The notes below the pieces were generated by a model. It did not search any database. It saw only the letters and a program-made list of their open reading frames with translations, and was not told where the DNA came from. The translations under genes were made by a program, and so were the position numbers. From SB11 sp964584305 (GTDB taxonomy: Bacteria; Bacteroidota; Bacteroidia; UBA8524), in assembly GCA_964584305.1 (NCBI GenBank), contig CAZOZL010000009.1, positions 34,840 through 98,839 of the forward strand: DNA of 64,000 nt. The letters run 5' to 3'. Numbering within the stretch: position 1 is the stretch's first letter; the number at the start of each line of letters is the position of its first letter. This document shows positions 1 through 8,656 of this stretch, piece after piece.

Positions 1-1547
1 TTTGATTTTAATTTTATTAAATCAGCAGGGCAACCAGTGGCATAATGCGGCTCACCAATAGTAGGAAAATCTAATAATAGTTCCATCTTATCGCCTGTTA
101 TATCATATAATTGGGCAGATTGTGTGACTTCTGGACCTGTGGGTAAATAACGGTCTTTAGTTATTTTGTTCATTGCCAGCAAATACTTGCCAAAAGGCTT
201 TCTTGAGTTACCCCCTGGTATCATCAAGTGTCCCACAGAGTAGTAGGTGGGTTTGCGGTCTAATATCTCCCAAGTACCTAATTTCCATTTCACAACTTCT
301 GATGATATAAAGAAAGTAGTGTAGGCATTTCCCTTGTTATCAAACTCAGTGTGTAAAGGACCTAAGCCGGGTTGTTCAACAGAACCAGCCAAAACATCTT
401 CAAAATTTAAGATAGGGATACCATACGCTTCACCCGCAAATTTTTTGTTCTCAATGGCATCCAGCATTTTTGTAAATGAGTGTACCGTTACATTAGCCGA
501 AAGTTTTCCGCTACCAACAATATACTCGCCTGTTGGGTCAACATCGCAACCGTGTGGAGACTTTGGTGTGGGTAGGAAATAAATTGCGCCAGGAACTTCG
601 GAAGGATCTACCATTACCACCTCTTTTTTCATAGTTGAAGTGGCTGAGTGTGTGCTCTCATCATACACATTATGTGCATAGTTGGTAGCCATTTTTTTAC
701 CGCCGCCGTTGTTTACATATTCTTCTATTTTTTTCCAGTTTATTGCTGCTATAAAGTCTTTATCGTTTTGCGAAGCATTTACTTCTAATAGTGAGTGGGC
801 TTCCTCTGTATTGTATGTAGTAAAGAAAAACCAACCGTGAGATTTCCCCCTTCCTGGGTGCGCCTTGTCGTAAGCAAAACCAGGCATTAATACTTGGAAT
901 TTTAACTCCATACCGCCATCATCGGGGTTTACTTTTATAAAAGACAGCGTGCCTTTAAATTTACCTTTATATTCTTTTATAGAAATATCTTGTTGTGGAA
1001 CAGGGATGCTAAACCTTGTTCCCGCTACAACATACTCGGTATTATCCGTTACGTATGACGAGCTGTGATTTCCTGCTGAGTTAGGTATTTCTATAATCTC
1101 AGTGGTTTCAAAAGTGGTTAAATCAATTTTAGCAATACGGGGCGTATTGTTACCATTAATATATATATATCGCCCGTCTAACTCGCCATTTGTTTGCGAC
1201 ATATCAGGATGGTGCGCATCATCCCAAGGTATAAAACCATGTGAGGTATTTAGCATTGGTTTTGTTTCCTCGCTATACCCGTATGCTTTTTCTGCATCTT
1301 GAGAGAATACGGGGATAACTTTGAATAGTCGCCCTGAAGGAAGCCCATAAACAGCTAACTGTCCACTAAACCCACCAGAAACAAAGGCGTAAAATTCATC
1401 ATGCTCACCTGGCGCAACATACACTTTCTCGGCAGCACCGCTTGCAAGAGCACCTGCTTTACCGTCAGATTCTTTTGTATTGGTACAACTTGTAAATGCT
1501 ACAAGAATGCACAAAACTGCAATAAACGATTTTGATATTGTTTTCAT
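1..1547 (-). CDS. nosZ: Nitrous-oxide reductase NosZ (clade II, Sec/lipoprotein type), 3' part cut off by the window edge
   Basis: Reading the minus strand from the ATG at 1547 gives 515 open codons that continue past the left edge. NosZ is the periplasmic copper enzyme that reduces N2O to N2. The N-terminus is a lipoprotein-type signal with a cysteine near residue 21, not a twin-arginine signal, which fits clade II enzymes. A DDAHHPDMS stretch near residues 109-117 (the CuZ histidine pair) and GEPHYATG near the window edge are recognisable family motifs. The C-terminal cupredoxin domain with the CuA site is beyond position 1 and cannot be checked. It follows a fasciclin gene by 21 bases and a cytochrome c gene, so the three are probably one transcript running leftwards; nosL/D/F/Y are expected to the left. 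Confidence 0.93.
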   Translation of the reverse strand, partial: MKTISKSFIAVLCILVAFTSCTNTKESDGKAGALASGAAEKVYVAPGEHDEFYAFVSGGFSGQLAVYGLPSGRLFKVIPVFSQDAEKAYGYSEETKPMLNTSHGFIPWDDAHHPDMSQTNGELDGRYIYINGNNTPRIAKIDLTTFETTEIIEIPNSAGNHSSSYVTDNTEYVVAGTRFSIPVPQQDISIKEYKGKFKGTLSFIKVNPDDGGMELKFQVLMPGFAYDKAHPGRGKSHGWFFFTTYNTEEAHSLLEVNASQNDKDFIAAINWKKIEEYVNNGGGKKMATNYAHNVYDESTHSATSTMKKEVVMVDPSEVPGAIYFLPTPKSPHGCDVDPTGEYIVGSGKLSANVTVHSFTKMLDAIENKKFAGEAYGIPILNFEDVLAGSVEQPGLGPLHTEFDNKGNAYTTFFISSEVVKWKLGTWEILDRKPTYYSVGHLMIPGGNSRKPFGKYLLAMNKITKDRYLPTGPEVTQSAQLYDITGDKMELLLDFPTIGEPHYATGCPADLIKLKS

Positions 1548-1568
1548 TTTTAAGGTATTTATGGTTTA

Positions 1569-2150
1569 TTATTTTTTTTCGGTTGGCGGTAATAGCACTT
1601 TATCAATAACGTGTACAATTCCATTGCCTGCGGGGATACTTGCCAAAATTTTTGCGCCGCCAATCATTGGTTCACCGTCAACTACTTCTATTTTTACATA
1701 CTGATTGTTTGCTTGTCCCAGTTTTTTAAATTTCTTTAAAAAGTCTTTAGAGTAATTACCTGGGGTTACGTGGTATTTTAAAATATTAGCCAAAGCGTTT
1801 TTGTTTTCTGGTTTTAGCAAATTTTCTACCGTACCTTCGGGTAAAGCGGCAAAGGCTTCGTTTGTTGGGGCAAATACCATTAGCGGGCCTGCATTTACCA
1901 ATGAGTTTTCCAACTCTGCGGCTTGTACTGCAGCAACTAAAGTAGTATGGTCTTTTGAGCCTATGGCTATTTGTAAAACATTAGGTGTTGACCCATCATC
2001 CATAATAAAGGCTTGCCCCGTTTTGTTGCCTGTTTCAATTTCGGTTTTCTCTGCATTCGATGTAGTAGAGGTTTCTTTTTTTTCATTTTTACACGCTATA
2101 AACGTAACAGTACATAGCATTGTAAGAAATACTTGTTTAATAATTTTCAT
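1569..2150 (-). CDS. Fasciclin (FAS1) domain lipoprotein in the nos operon
   Basis: 193 residues. The first 20 form a lipoprotein signal (hydrophobic run ending FIAC at Cys20), followed by a Lys/Thr/Glu-rich linker and one FAS1 domain from about residue 60 to the end. The FAS1 signature segments are visible: MVFAPTNEAFAALP and, near the C-terminus, NGIVHVIDKVLLP. FAS1 domains are usually adhesion or protein-interaction modules. Between a cytochrome c and nosZ this one is more likely an accessory of N2O reduction in the periplasm, such as an electron-transfer or assembly partner, but that is inference from position. It starts 6 bases after the cytochrome gene ends and ends 21 bases before nosZ. 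Confidence 0.88.
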   Translation of the reverse strand: MKIIKQVFLTMLCTVTFIACKNEKKETSTTSNAEKTEIETGNKTGQAFIMDDGSTPNVLQIAIGSKDHTTLVAAVQAAELENSLVNAGPLMVFAPTNEAFAALPEGTVENLLKPENKNALANILKYHVTPGNYSKDFLKKFKKLGQANNQYVKIEVVDGEPMIGGAKILASIPAGNGIVHVIDKVLLPPTEKK

Positions 2151-2156
2151 AATAGT

Positions 2157-2666
2157 TTATTTTAATGTCCTGAAATATTCTAAAACTGTTCTTGCTTCCT
2201 CCTCAGTAAGGTTTTGGTTTGCCATAGGTGCGCTATTAAACTCTACCAGTAGTTCCTTTGCCAAGGCATCTTCTCGCACCATTCCTTCAGGGTTTAGTAT
2301 CATATTCATTACCCATTCAGGTGTTCTTCTTTCTAAAATACCTTTGGGGGCAGGTCCTATAAATTTTTTCTCTGCTTTATGACAAGCTGTACACTTAGCG
2401 GTATAAATTTCTTTACCTTTTGTAGCCATTTCTTGATTGATTTCGGCATCAAGTGAAACCGATTTAATAGGACCTATACCCTTATTGGTTAAGTCCACTT
2501 TTTGAGATGCGGGTTCGCTTGTTGAAGGGGTTGTTGCTTTCGTTTCTTTGGTTTTTGTTGTAGCATTATCGTAAGAAATTGTTTCCTTATCTTTTTCTTC
2601 ACCATTTCCACAACTAAAAAGGATAAGGCTTACAGATACTAATACTAATTTTAGGATTGACTTCAT
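2157..2666 (-). CDS. Monohaem c-type cytochrome lipoprotein, first gene of the nos operon
   Basis: 169 residues. A lipoprotein signal ends at Cys19 (LILFSC), then a long Thr/Ser/Lys-rich linker to about residue 65, then a small cytochrome c domain. The haem site is CTACH at residues 92-96, and Met148 in an APMANQN segment is the likely sixth ligand. The family carries single electrons in the periplasm; being first in the nos operon, it is the natural candidate to deliver electrons to NosZ (inference). A TAnnTTTG promoter box sits 21 bases before the start, so this gene probably begins the transcript. Confidence 0.9.
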   Translation of the reverse strand: MKSILKLVLVSVSLILFSCGNGEEKDKETISYDNATTKTKETKATTPSTSEPASQKVDLTNKGIGPIKSVSLDAEINQEMATKGKEIYTAKCTACHKAEKKFIGPAPKGILERRTPEWVMNMILNPEGMVREDALAKELLVEFNSAPMANQNLTEEEARTVLEYFRTLK

Positions 2667-2686
2667 ATTATGTTGGGTTTATGGCT

Positions 2687-2694
2687 CAAAATTA
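2687..2694 (-). promoter_or_regulatory. Candidate -7 box (TAATTTTG) of the nos operon
   Basis: The minus strand reads TAATTTTG here, an exact match to the Bacteroidota -7 consensus TAnnTTTG, placed 20 bases upstream of the cytochrome c start. No good TTG (-33) lies at 17-23 bases; the nearest TTG is 26 bases upstream, so activation by a factor is possible. Confidence 0.5.
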
Positions 2695-2734
2695 CTACTA
2701 CTATAAGAAGTGAAAAATGACAAAAATCATATTT

Positions 2735-2750
2735 AAGATAAAAATATCTT
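2735..2750. promoter_or_regulatory. Perfect palindrome in the nos/Rrf2 divergent promoter, candidate operator
   Basis: AAGATA-AAAA-TATCTT is a perfect 6+6 inverted repeat with a 4-base spacer. It lies in the 119-base gap between the divergent cytochrome c and Rrf2 genes, 35 bases before the Rrf2 start. A second, overlapping inverted repeat (ATATTT at 2729-2734 with AAATAT at 2742-2747) covers the same spot. NsrR/IscR-class regulators bind AT-rich palindromes, so this is the best candidate site for the neighbouring regulator. AT-rich chance palindromes are common, so confidence is moderate. Confidence 0.45.
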
Positions 2751-2785
2751 TTTATTTTTAACAGATGTTTTCCTATCCTTGCTCC

Positions 2786-3214
2786 ATGTTTTCAAATTCG
2801 GTTAAGTATGCACTAAAAGCAGTTTTATTTTTGGCAGCAAACTCTGATGAAAAAACGCTAATTATGGTAAAGGATATTTCATCATCGGTGGGTATTCCGC
2901 AAGCATACTTGGCAAAACTTTTACAAGAGTTATCGAAACAAAAAATAATTTCGTCTAAAAAAGGTCCGAAAGGAGGTTTTTATTTGAACGATGTAAATAA
3001 AGATGCCTCATTAGTAAATATAATATATGCCATAGATGGCAAAAAAATAGAGGGCTGTCTTTTAAGTTTAGAAAAATGTAATGCTACTCATCCATGCCCA
3101 CTTCATAATATCATTTACCCTTATAAGTCAAGTATTTTAGGTAGCCTACAGGAAGTAAGCATTAGAGAACTATCAGAAGGCATAAAATTAGGCAATACCT
3201 TTTTGCCTTTTTAA
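2786..3214 (+). CDS. Rrf2-family transcriptional regulator with three-cysteine Fe-S motif
   Basis: 142 residues from the chosen start. An upstream in-frame ATG at 2765 would add seven residues, but MFSNSVKYALKAVLFLA is where family members usually begin. A winged helix-turn-helix occupies residues 1-65, with the recognition-helix region around VGIPQAYLAKLLQELSK and the wing KKGPKGGFYL. Cys91, Cys98 and Cys104 (C-X6-C-X5-C) match the Fe-S cluster position of IscR/NsrR proteins. It is divergent to the nos operon across a 119-base gap with a palindrome, so control of nos genes by NO, oxygen or redox state is likely. The spacing is not the exact C-X5-C-X5-C of E. coli IscR, so its specificity cannot be stated. 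Confidence 0.88.
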   Translation: MFSNSVKYALKAVLFLAANSDEKTLIMVKDISSSVGIPQAYLAKLLQELSKQKIISSKKGPKGGFYLNDVNKDASLVNIIYAIDGKKIEGCLLSLEKCNATHPCPLHNIIYPYKSSILGSLQEVSIRELSEGIKLGNTFLPF

Positions 3215-3296
3215 AATTAATGGTAACCAGCAATACTTACCCCTTATGCCAGCCTGAACGGTGGGGGTGGTATCTATATATTTATACTGTTGCATT

Positions 3297-3403
3297 ACCC
3301 CCTACCACTATTATTGTAGTTTGCACCTATGCTACAATATAGCTTCCCCTTAAGGGGAAGGGTACTTATTTGGTAGTGCTAATAAGTTGGTTTGAAAGGG
3401 GTT
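3297..3403 (+). repeat. Dispersed inverted-repeat element R1, copy A
   Basis: A 107-base element with imperfect ends (ACCCCCTACCA at 3297 and GAAAGGGGTT up to 3403) around a perfect 18-base palindrome CTTCCCCTTAAGGGGAAG at 3343-3360. Bases 3343-3374 are identical over 32 positions to 8703-8734 (copy B), and the rest aligns at roughly three-quarters identity. A third copy in reverse orientation starts at 63974. It lies between the Rrf2 gene and parB and has no open frame. Confidence 0.8.
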
Positions 3404-3451
3404 GTTATATACTGAAGCACATTTAATGGCATTGCAAAAACCTATTTTTAG

Positions 3452-4330
3452 TTATAGTAGTTCTAAAATTTTGGCTAATTGTTCTTCACTATCAAAGGGA
3501 ATAATTAGTTCGCCTTTGCCTTTGGCTTTAGCTTTTAGCTTTACTTTAGTATTCAGTTTTTTAGAAAGTTGGATAGTATATTCGTCATAACCCATTATGG
3601 GGTTAGGTTTTTCGGTAGTTTTCTTTGTTTTGCTTTTGGCTTTCTTTTGGCGGGCAAGTTCTTCTGTATCTCGTACTGATAAGCCTTCTTCTTTAATACG
3701 CTCAAAAACCAACATTTGCTCGTCAATGCTTTCAATATTAATAATGGCACGTGCGTGCCCCATACTCAACTGATTATCGCGTATGCCTGCTTGTATATCG
3801 TTGGGCAGTTTTAATAGGCGCAGATAGTTGTTTACTGTGCTGCGTTGTTTACCCACGCGCGCACCCAATTCATCTAATTTCAGATTGCATTCTTCCATTA
3901 AACGTTGATAGCTATGCGATACCTCAATGGCATTTAAGTCTTGCCGTTGGATATTCTCAATCAATGCCATTTCAAGCATCTCTTGGTCGTTAGCTATTCG
4001 CACATAGGCAGGTATAGTTGCCATTCCCGCCAGTACAGAGGCTTTGGTACGTCGCTCGCCGCTAATAATTTGGTAGCGGTTTTCATTAATATTTATTTTT
4101 CTAACCGTTATAGGTTGTATTATCCCATGTACTCTTATAGAGTCGGCTAATTCTTCCAGTTGTTGTGGGTCGAAATGCGTGCGAGGTTGGAAAGGGTTGG
4201 CTTCAATTTGGCTAATCTGTATGTTTGCAATATTGCTTGATTTTGGTGCAGTAAGTGCTGCAACATCATCATTGTTTAATAATGCTGAAAGTCCTTTGCC
4301 TAATGCATTCCTCTTTTTCGGTGTACTCAT
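3452..4330 (-). CDS. parB: Chromosome-partitioning protein ParB
   Basis: 292 residues. It loads onto parS sites near the origin, spreads as a CTP-dependent clamp and works with ParA. The start MSTPKKRNALGKGLSALL is typical of chromosomal ParB. The N-terminal ParB/Srx domain (about 36-130) holds the CTP-binding GERRTKA box and ENIQR segment. A KorB-like helix-turn-helix follows (about 145-200), then a Lys-rich linker and a short C-terminal dimerisation region. It begins 3 bases after the end of parA. No full parS site was found in the window. Confidence 0.95.
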   Translation of the reverse strand: MSTPKKRNALGKGLSALLNNDDVAALTAPKSSNIANIQISQIEANPFQPRTHFDPQQLEELADSIRVHGIIQPITVRKININENRYQIISGERRTKASVLAGMATIPAYVRIANDQEMLEMALIENIQRQDLNAIEVSHSYQRLMEECNLKLDELGARVGKQRSTVNNYLRLLKLPNDIQAGIRDNQLSMGHARAIINIESIDEQMLVFERIKEEGLSVRDTEELARQKKAKSKTKKTTEKPNPIMGYDEYTIQLSKKLNTKVKLKAKAKGKGELIIPFDSEEQLAKILELL

Positions 4331-4333
4331 CTA

Positions 4334-5140
4334 TTAGTCGTTCGTCAGTATTTTATCTTCTTCTGATATGCGGGTTAATCCATTTTTTTGTAATAGTTCT
4401 CTTGCCAAGTTAAGGTAATTAATAGCCCCTTTACTATTGGCATCGTAGTGCAACACAGCTTTGCCATGCCCTGGTGCTTCGCTTACACGTGAGTTGCGTT
4501 GTATTATAGTATCAAAAACCAATTGCTGAAAGTGCATTTTCACCTCTTCAACTACTTGATTGCTTAAGCGCAGCCTACTATCGTACATGGTTAATAAAAT
4601 ACCTTCAATCTCTAAATCTGCATTTAGTTGAGTTTGAATTATTTTGATGGTGTTTAATAGTTTCCCCAAACCTTCTAATGCAAAAAACTCGCACTGTACG
4701 GGGATTATAACAGAATCGGAAGCGGTGAGGGCATTTGTGGTAATTAACCCCAATGATGGTGAGCAGTCTATAATGATAAAATCATAATCGGCACGTATTT
4801 TATCAAATACTCGCTTCATCATCCGCTCACGGTTGGGCAAATCCACTATTTCAATTTCAGCACCTACCAAGTCTATATTAGAAGGCATTATATCTAAATA
4901 GTCTAATTCAGATTTTATAATAACCTCTTTGGGAGGCATATCGTTAATTAAACACTCGTACAAGCCTGTTTTTACAATATTAGGATCGAAACCTAAGCCT
5001 GATGTTGAGTTGGCTTGTGGGTCGCCATCTACCAGTAGCACCTTCTTTTCTAATGCTGCTAAACTAGCGGATAGGTTAATGGCTGATGTAGTTTTACCTA
5101 CGCCACCCTTTTGATTAACTATTGATATTATTTTTGCCAT
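4334..5140 (-). CDS. parA: Chromosome-partitioning ATPase ParA (Soj)
   Basis: 268 residues from the ATG at 5140. A start at 5155 would add MSINF, but MAKIISIVNQKGG is the usual family beginning. The deviant Walker A motif KGGVGKTT is at residues 11-18, followed by the DGDPQANST switch segment and IIIDCSPSLG as Walker B. ParA forms ATP-dependent dimers on DNA and moves ParB-parS complexes. It is in an operon with parB. The 76 bases upstream separate it from a divergent substrate-binding protein gene; a near-consensus CATATTTG box occurs about 10 bases before the start. Confidence 0.95.
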   Translation of the reverse strand: MAKIISIVNQKGGVGKTTSAINLSASLAALEKKVLLVDGDPQANSTSGLGFDPNIVKTGLYECLINDMPPKEVIIKSELDYLDIMPSNIDLVGAEIEIVDLPNRERMMKRVFDKIRADYDFIIIDCSPSLGLITTNALTASDSVIIPVQCEFFALEGLGKLLNTIKIIQTQLNADLEIEGILLTMYDSRLRLSNQVVEEVKMHFQQLVFDTIIQRNSRVSEAPGHGKAVLHYDANSKGAINYLNLARELLQKNGLTRISEEDKILTND

Positions 5141-5216
5141 AAAGTTTATACTCAAATATGTGAATTAAAAGAAATAGTTCTCTTAAACTTGTAAAAACTA
5201 ATATTTTGAAAACACA

Positions 5217-6902
5217 TTGAAGCAAAAATACAGGTTAGTGAAGCCTTCTTTATACACAAACGCCCCTAAGTTGTCAATACTTATACACATGGTTTTTCTG
5301 TTGATAGCCTGCAATAATGGACAGTATAGAACAGAAAAAAAAGTGTTTAGATACAATATTGAAACAGGATTAAACACGCTTGACCCTGCCTTTGCCCGTG
5401 ATGAGTACATAATTTGGAATGTGAGCCAACTGTACAATGGTTTGGTACAGCTTGATAGCCAGCTTAATGTAGTGCCTGATATTGCTAAACGATGGGAGGT
5501 AAACGATAGCGGTAAACGTTATACTTTTTATTTAAGAAATGATGTATATTTTATTAATAATAAATGCTTTAAGAATAAAAAAAGAAAAGTAATAGCCAGT
5601 GATTTTGTGTACTCGCTTAACAGAATTGTACACCCCAAAACAGCCAGTACTGGGGCTTGGATTTTTAATGATAAAGTAGATGTTGAGCGGTTTTTATCTA
5701 AAAACTACTCGCCTTTTACTGCCATTAATGATACTACACTAATTATACAGCTTACTAAACCTTTTCCGCCTTTTTTATCCATGTTATCCATGCCCTATTG
5801 TTATGTTGTACCGCACGAGGCTATAGAACTTTACGGTAAAGAGTTTCGCAAAAACCCAGTGGGTACAGGGGCTTTTAAGCTAAAAATATGGGAGGAAGGA
5901 GTGAAATTGGTATTAGAACGCAACCCAAATTATTTTGAAAGCACCACCGCCCATCCTATTCCTAAAATAGATGCTATTGAGGTAAGTTTTATCGAGAATA
6001 AGCAAACTGCCTTTATGGAGTTTGTGCAAGGAAAATTCGATTTTTTTGATGGATTGGAAGGCAGCTTTAAAGATGAAATTTTGAGTAAAGAAGGGAAGCT
6101 AAACCCTTCGTATCAAAAGAAATTTAAACTTGAAATAAGTCCTTATCTTAATACAGAATACTTTGGTTTTTTAATGGATACTACTACTGGTAAAATACCT
6201 TGGCATGATGTAAGGGTACGAAAAGCCATTAACCACGCCATTAATCGTGAGAAAATGATGCTGTTTTTGCGTAATAATATAGGCATCCCTGCACGTGCAG
6301 GTTTTGTACCGCCTTCACTGGGAGGAGTAGCAGCAAAACGAACCTTTAAACCCGCACCTTTATACCGCCCACAACTAAGCAAGCAACTGTTGGCTGAAGC
6401 AGGTTATCCCAATGGAGCAGGCTTGCCTCTACTCGTTATAAATACAACTAAAAACTACTTGGATATTGCTACTTTTATGCAGAAACAGCTAAAAGAAATA
6501 GGAATAGAGTGTAGTATTGATGTTAGCCCTGGTCCTTCGCTTCGTTCGCAAATATCAAAAGGCAATATTCAGTTTTTTAGAGGAAGCTGGATTGCTGACT
6601 ATCCCGATGCCGAAAACTATCTATCCTTGTTTTATAGTAAGAACAAAGCCCCCAATGGACCTAACTATACCCGATTTGAAAGTGCCGTGTACGATAGCTT
6701 GTATGAAACCGCTCTATTAGAAACGAGTACGGAGAAAAGAGCGTATATATACTATAAAATGGACTCTATAATAGTTTCAAACACGCCCGTTTTAACATTG
6801 TATTATGCGCAATCACTACGCTTGACGCAGCCTTGGGTAAAAAACTTAAAAAACAATGCCATGAATAGGTTGCTACTAAAAGAAGTGGATATAGAACGTT
6901 GA
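5217..6902 (+). CDS. Peptide/nickel-type ABC transporter substrate-binding lipoprotein (SBP_bac_5), orphan
   Basis: 561 residues, the usual size for oligopeptide-binding proteins (OppA/DppA class). A hydrophobic stretch ends in LLIAC near residue 32, a lipoprotein cleavage site. The mature part carries the family pattern: NTLDPAFARDEYI, then a lobe with FSPF-like LTKPFPPFLSML, and VRKAINHAINREKMM near the middle. The open frame starts with TTG at 5217; the first ATG (5289) would leave a signal too short, so TTG or another rare start is probable. No permease or ATPase genes lie nearby, so it either serves components encoded elsewhere or has another role. It is divergent from parA. Confidence 0.85.
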   Translation: MKQKYRLVKPSLYTNAPKLSILIHMVFLLIACNNGQYRTEKKVFRYNIETGLNTLDPAFARDEYIIWNVSQLYNGLVQLDSQLNVVPDIAKRWEVNDSGKRYTFYLRNDVYFINNKCFKNKKRKVIASDFVYSLNRIVHPKTASTGAWIFNDKVDVERFLSKNYSPFTAINDTTLIIQLTKPFPPFLSMLSMPYCYVVPHEAIELYGKEFRKNPVGTGAFKLKIWEEGVKLVLERNPNYFESTTAHPIPKIDAIEVSFIENKQTAFMEFVQGKFDFFDGLEGSFKDEILSKEGKLNPSYQKKFKLEISPYLNTEYFGFLMDTTTGKIPWHDVRVRKAINHAINREKMMLFLRNNIGIPARAGFVPPSLGGVAAKRTFKPAPLYRPQLSKQLLAEAGYPNGAGLPLLVINTTKNYLDIATFMQKQLKEIGIECSIDVSPGPSLRSQISKGNIQFFRGSWIADYPDAENYLSLFYSKNKAPNGPNYTRFESAVYDSLYETALLETSTEKRAYIYYKMDSIIVSNTPVLTLYYAQSLRLTQPWVKNLKNNAMNRLLLKEVDIER

Positions 6903-6956
6903 TTTTAAAAGATAGAATGATTTTTGCCCTTTATGTGCAGTGAGTTAATAAATACA

Positions 6957-8480
6957 ATGAAACTTTTTACCGCAGAGCAAATAAGAACTTGGGATGAATA
7001 TACCATTAAAAATGAGCCTATTACCTCAATAGATTTAATGGAGCGTGCGGCTACTAAATGTGTAGAGTGGCTGCTTGGTCATTTTTCGCAAAGTATTGAT
7101 TATGAAGTATATTGTGGATTGGGGAATAACGGAGGGGACGGTTTAGCTATCGCAAGATTATTGAATGAGAGCGGGAGAAAGGTTACACTACATATTTTAA
7201 AACTAAAAAGCGAAGGATCGCCTGATTTTGAAGAAAACTTAGTTAGAATAAAAAAATCTAACATTAAAGTAAATGAGATTAAAGCTACTAAAGATTTTAG
7301 TAACCCATCACCTCAAACCGTTTTTATAGATGCGCTTTTTGGAACAGGACTAAACAACCCTTTGGAGGGTTTAGCGGCTGACTTGGTAGTACATATTAAT
7401 CAACAAAAAAATACAAAAATAAGTATAGATATACCCAGTGGGTTACCTGCTAATTTTATTTCTAATTATAATGATTATAAGAGTGTTATATTGGCTGACT
7501 TCACTTTTTCATTTCAACTACCAAAACAGTCTTTTCTGCTTGCTGAAACGGGTAAATATGTGGGAGATTTACAGGTTTTAAACATTGGCTTGCTAAAAGA
7601 GCATACGGAGGCTACACCTTCAAATTTTTATTGGATAGAAGTTACTACAATAAAAGAAATATATAAAAAACGTACTCCTTTTTCACATAAGGGCACTTAT
7701 GGCCATGCGCTTATAATTGGTGGTGCAATGGGTATGGCGGGGGCTGTGCTAATGGCAAGCAAAGCCTGCACAAAGGCAGGGGCGGGGGTAGTTACTGCTT
7801 TTGTGCCACAGTGCGCCTATATACCCATACAGTCTGCCGTGCCAGAGGTAATGGTAGAGGCTATACAAAAAGAGGATTTACTTGATGTTTTACCCCACAA
7901 TACTAAAAAGTACACCGCCATTGGCATAGGTACAGGAATGGGAACGCAAATTACCACCCGTGATGCTTTAAGCGATTTTATGGCACATATTGAAGGTGAT
8001 AAATTAGTGATAGATGCTGATGCGCTTAATTGCCTTTCTATGGATTTTAAAGATAGGGGAAAGATAAAACTGCCTGCGGGGGCAATACTGACACCGCACC
8101 CAAAAGAGTTTGATAAAATGTTTGGTGAAAGCAAAGATGGGCACACACGATTAGAGAAACAAATAGAGGTAGCCCAAAAACACAAGGTATATATAGTGCT
8201 TAAAGGCAGGTACACCAGTATAGCCACACCAACGGGCGAGGTATATTTTAATAGCACTGGCAATGCGGGCATGGCAACGGGAGGAAGCGGCGATGTACTA
8301 ACGGGCATTGTTACGGCACTAAAAGCACAAGGATACTCACAGTTGGATGCTTGTATTTTGGGTGTTTATTTACACGGCTTGGCGGGAGATTTAGCACTAA
8401 CAACAGAAAGCTATGAAAGTATTGTAGCTACTGATATTATTAACTATTTAGGCAGCGCCTTTAAATGTATTTCAGCATAG
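6957..8480 (+). CDS. nnr: Bifunctional NAD(P)H-hydrate epimerase / ADP-dependent dehydratase
   Basis: 507 residues from ATG 6957, where MKLFTAEQIRTWDEYTI matches the family beginning; a TTG 33 bases upstream is less likely. The N-terminal YjeF domain (epimerase NnrE) has GLGNNGGDG at residues 54-62 and the FIDALFGTGL segment. The C-terminal ribokinase-like domain (dehydratase NnrD) starts around HKGTYGHALIIGGA and ends with the catalytic GGSGDVLTG. Together they repair hydrated NADH and NADPH. It follows the peptide-binding protein gene by 54 bases, on the same strand. Confidence 0.95.
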   Translation: MKLFTAEQIRTWDEYTIKNEPITSIDLMERAATKCVEWLLGHFSQSIDYEVYCGLGNNGGDGLAIARLLNESGRKVTLHILKLKSEGSPDFEENLVRIKKSNIKVNEIKATKDFSNPSPQTVFIDALFGTGLNNPLEGLAADLVVHINQQKNTKISIDIPSGLPANFISNYNDYKSVILADFTFSFQLPKQSFLLAETGKYVGDLQVLNIGLLKEHTEATPSNFYWIEVTTIKEIYKKRTPFSHKGTYGHALIIGGAMGMAGAVLMASKACTKAGAGVVTAFVPQCAYIPIQSAVPEVMVEAIQKEDLLDVLPHNTKKYTAIGIGTGMGTQITTRDALSDFMAHIEGDKLVIDADALNCLSMDFKDRGKIKLPAGAILTPHPKEFDKMFGESKDGHTRLEKQIEVAQKHKVYIVLKGRYTSIATPTGEVYFNSTGNAGMATGGSGDVLTGIVTALKAQGYSQLDACILGVYLHGLAGDLALTTESYESIVATDIINYLGSAFKCISA

Positions 8481-8656
8481 ACTAACGTGATTTTTTTGTA
8501 GAACGGTAGCTTCATAAAATTAGGTGATGTAATACAGCCGCAAAGGCTAATCTTTTATCAACTCACCCCAATTAACTTACATTAACAGCCATCCTCATAA
8601 TTTCTCCTCTCGTATAAAAGAGGGGTTAATTTTGGTAATTGCAGCTTAATCCTACA

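Noticed and set aside
4478..4493. CTTACACGTGAGTTG-like sequence inside parA as a parS site
   Set aside because: Matches the parS consensus (TGTTTCACGTGAAACA) only in the central CACGTG part and about 10-11 of 16 positions; it also lies in coding sequence. No full parS was found.
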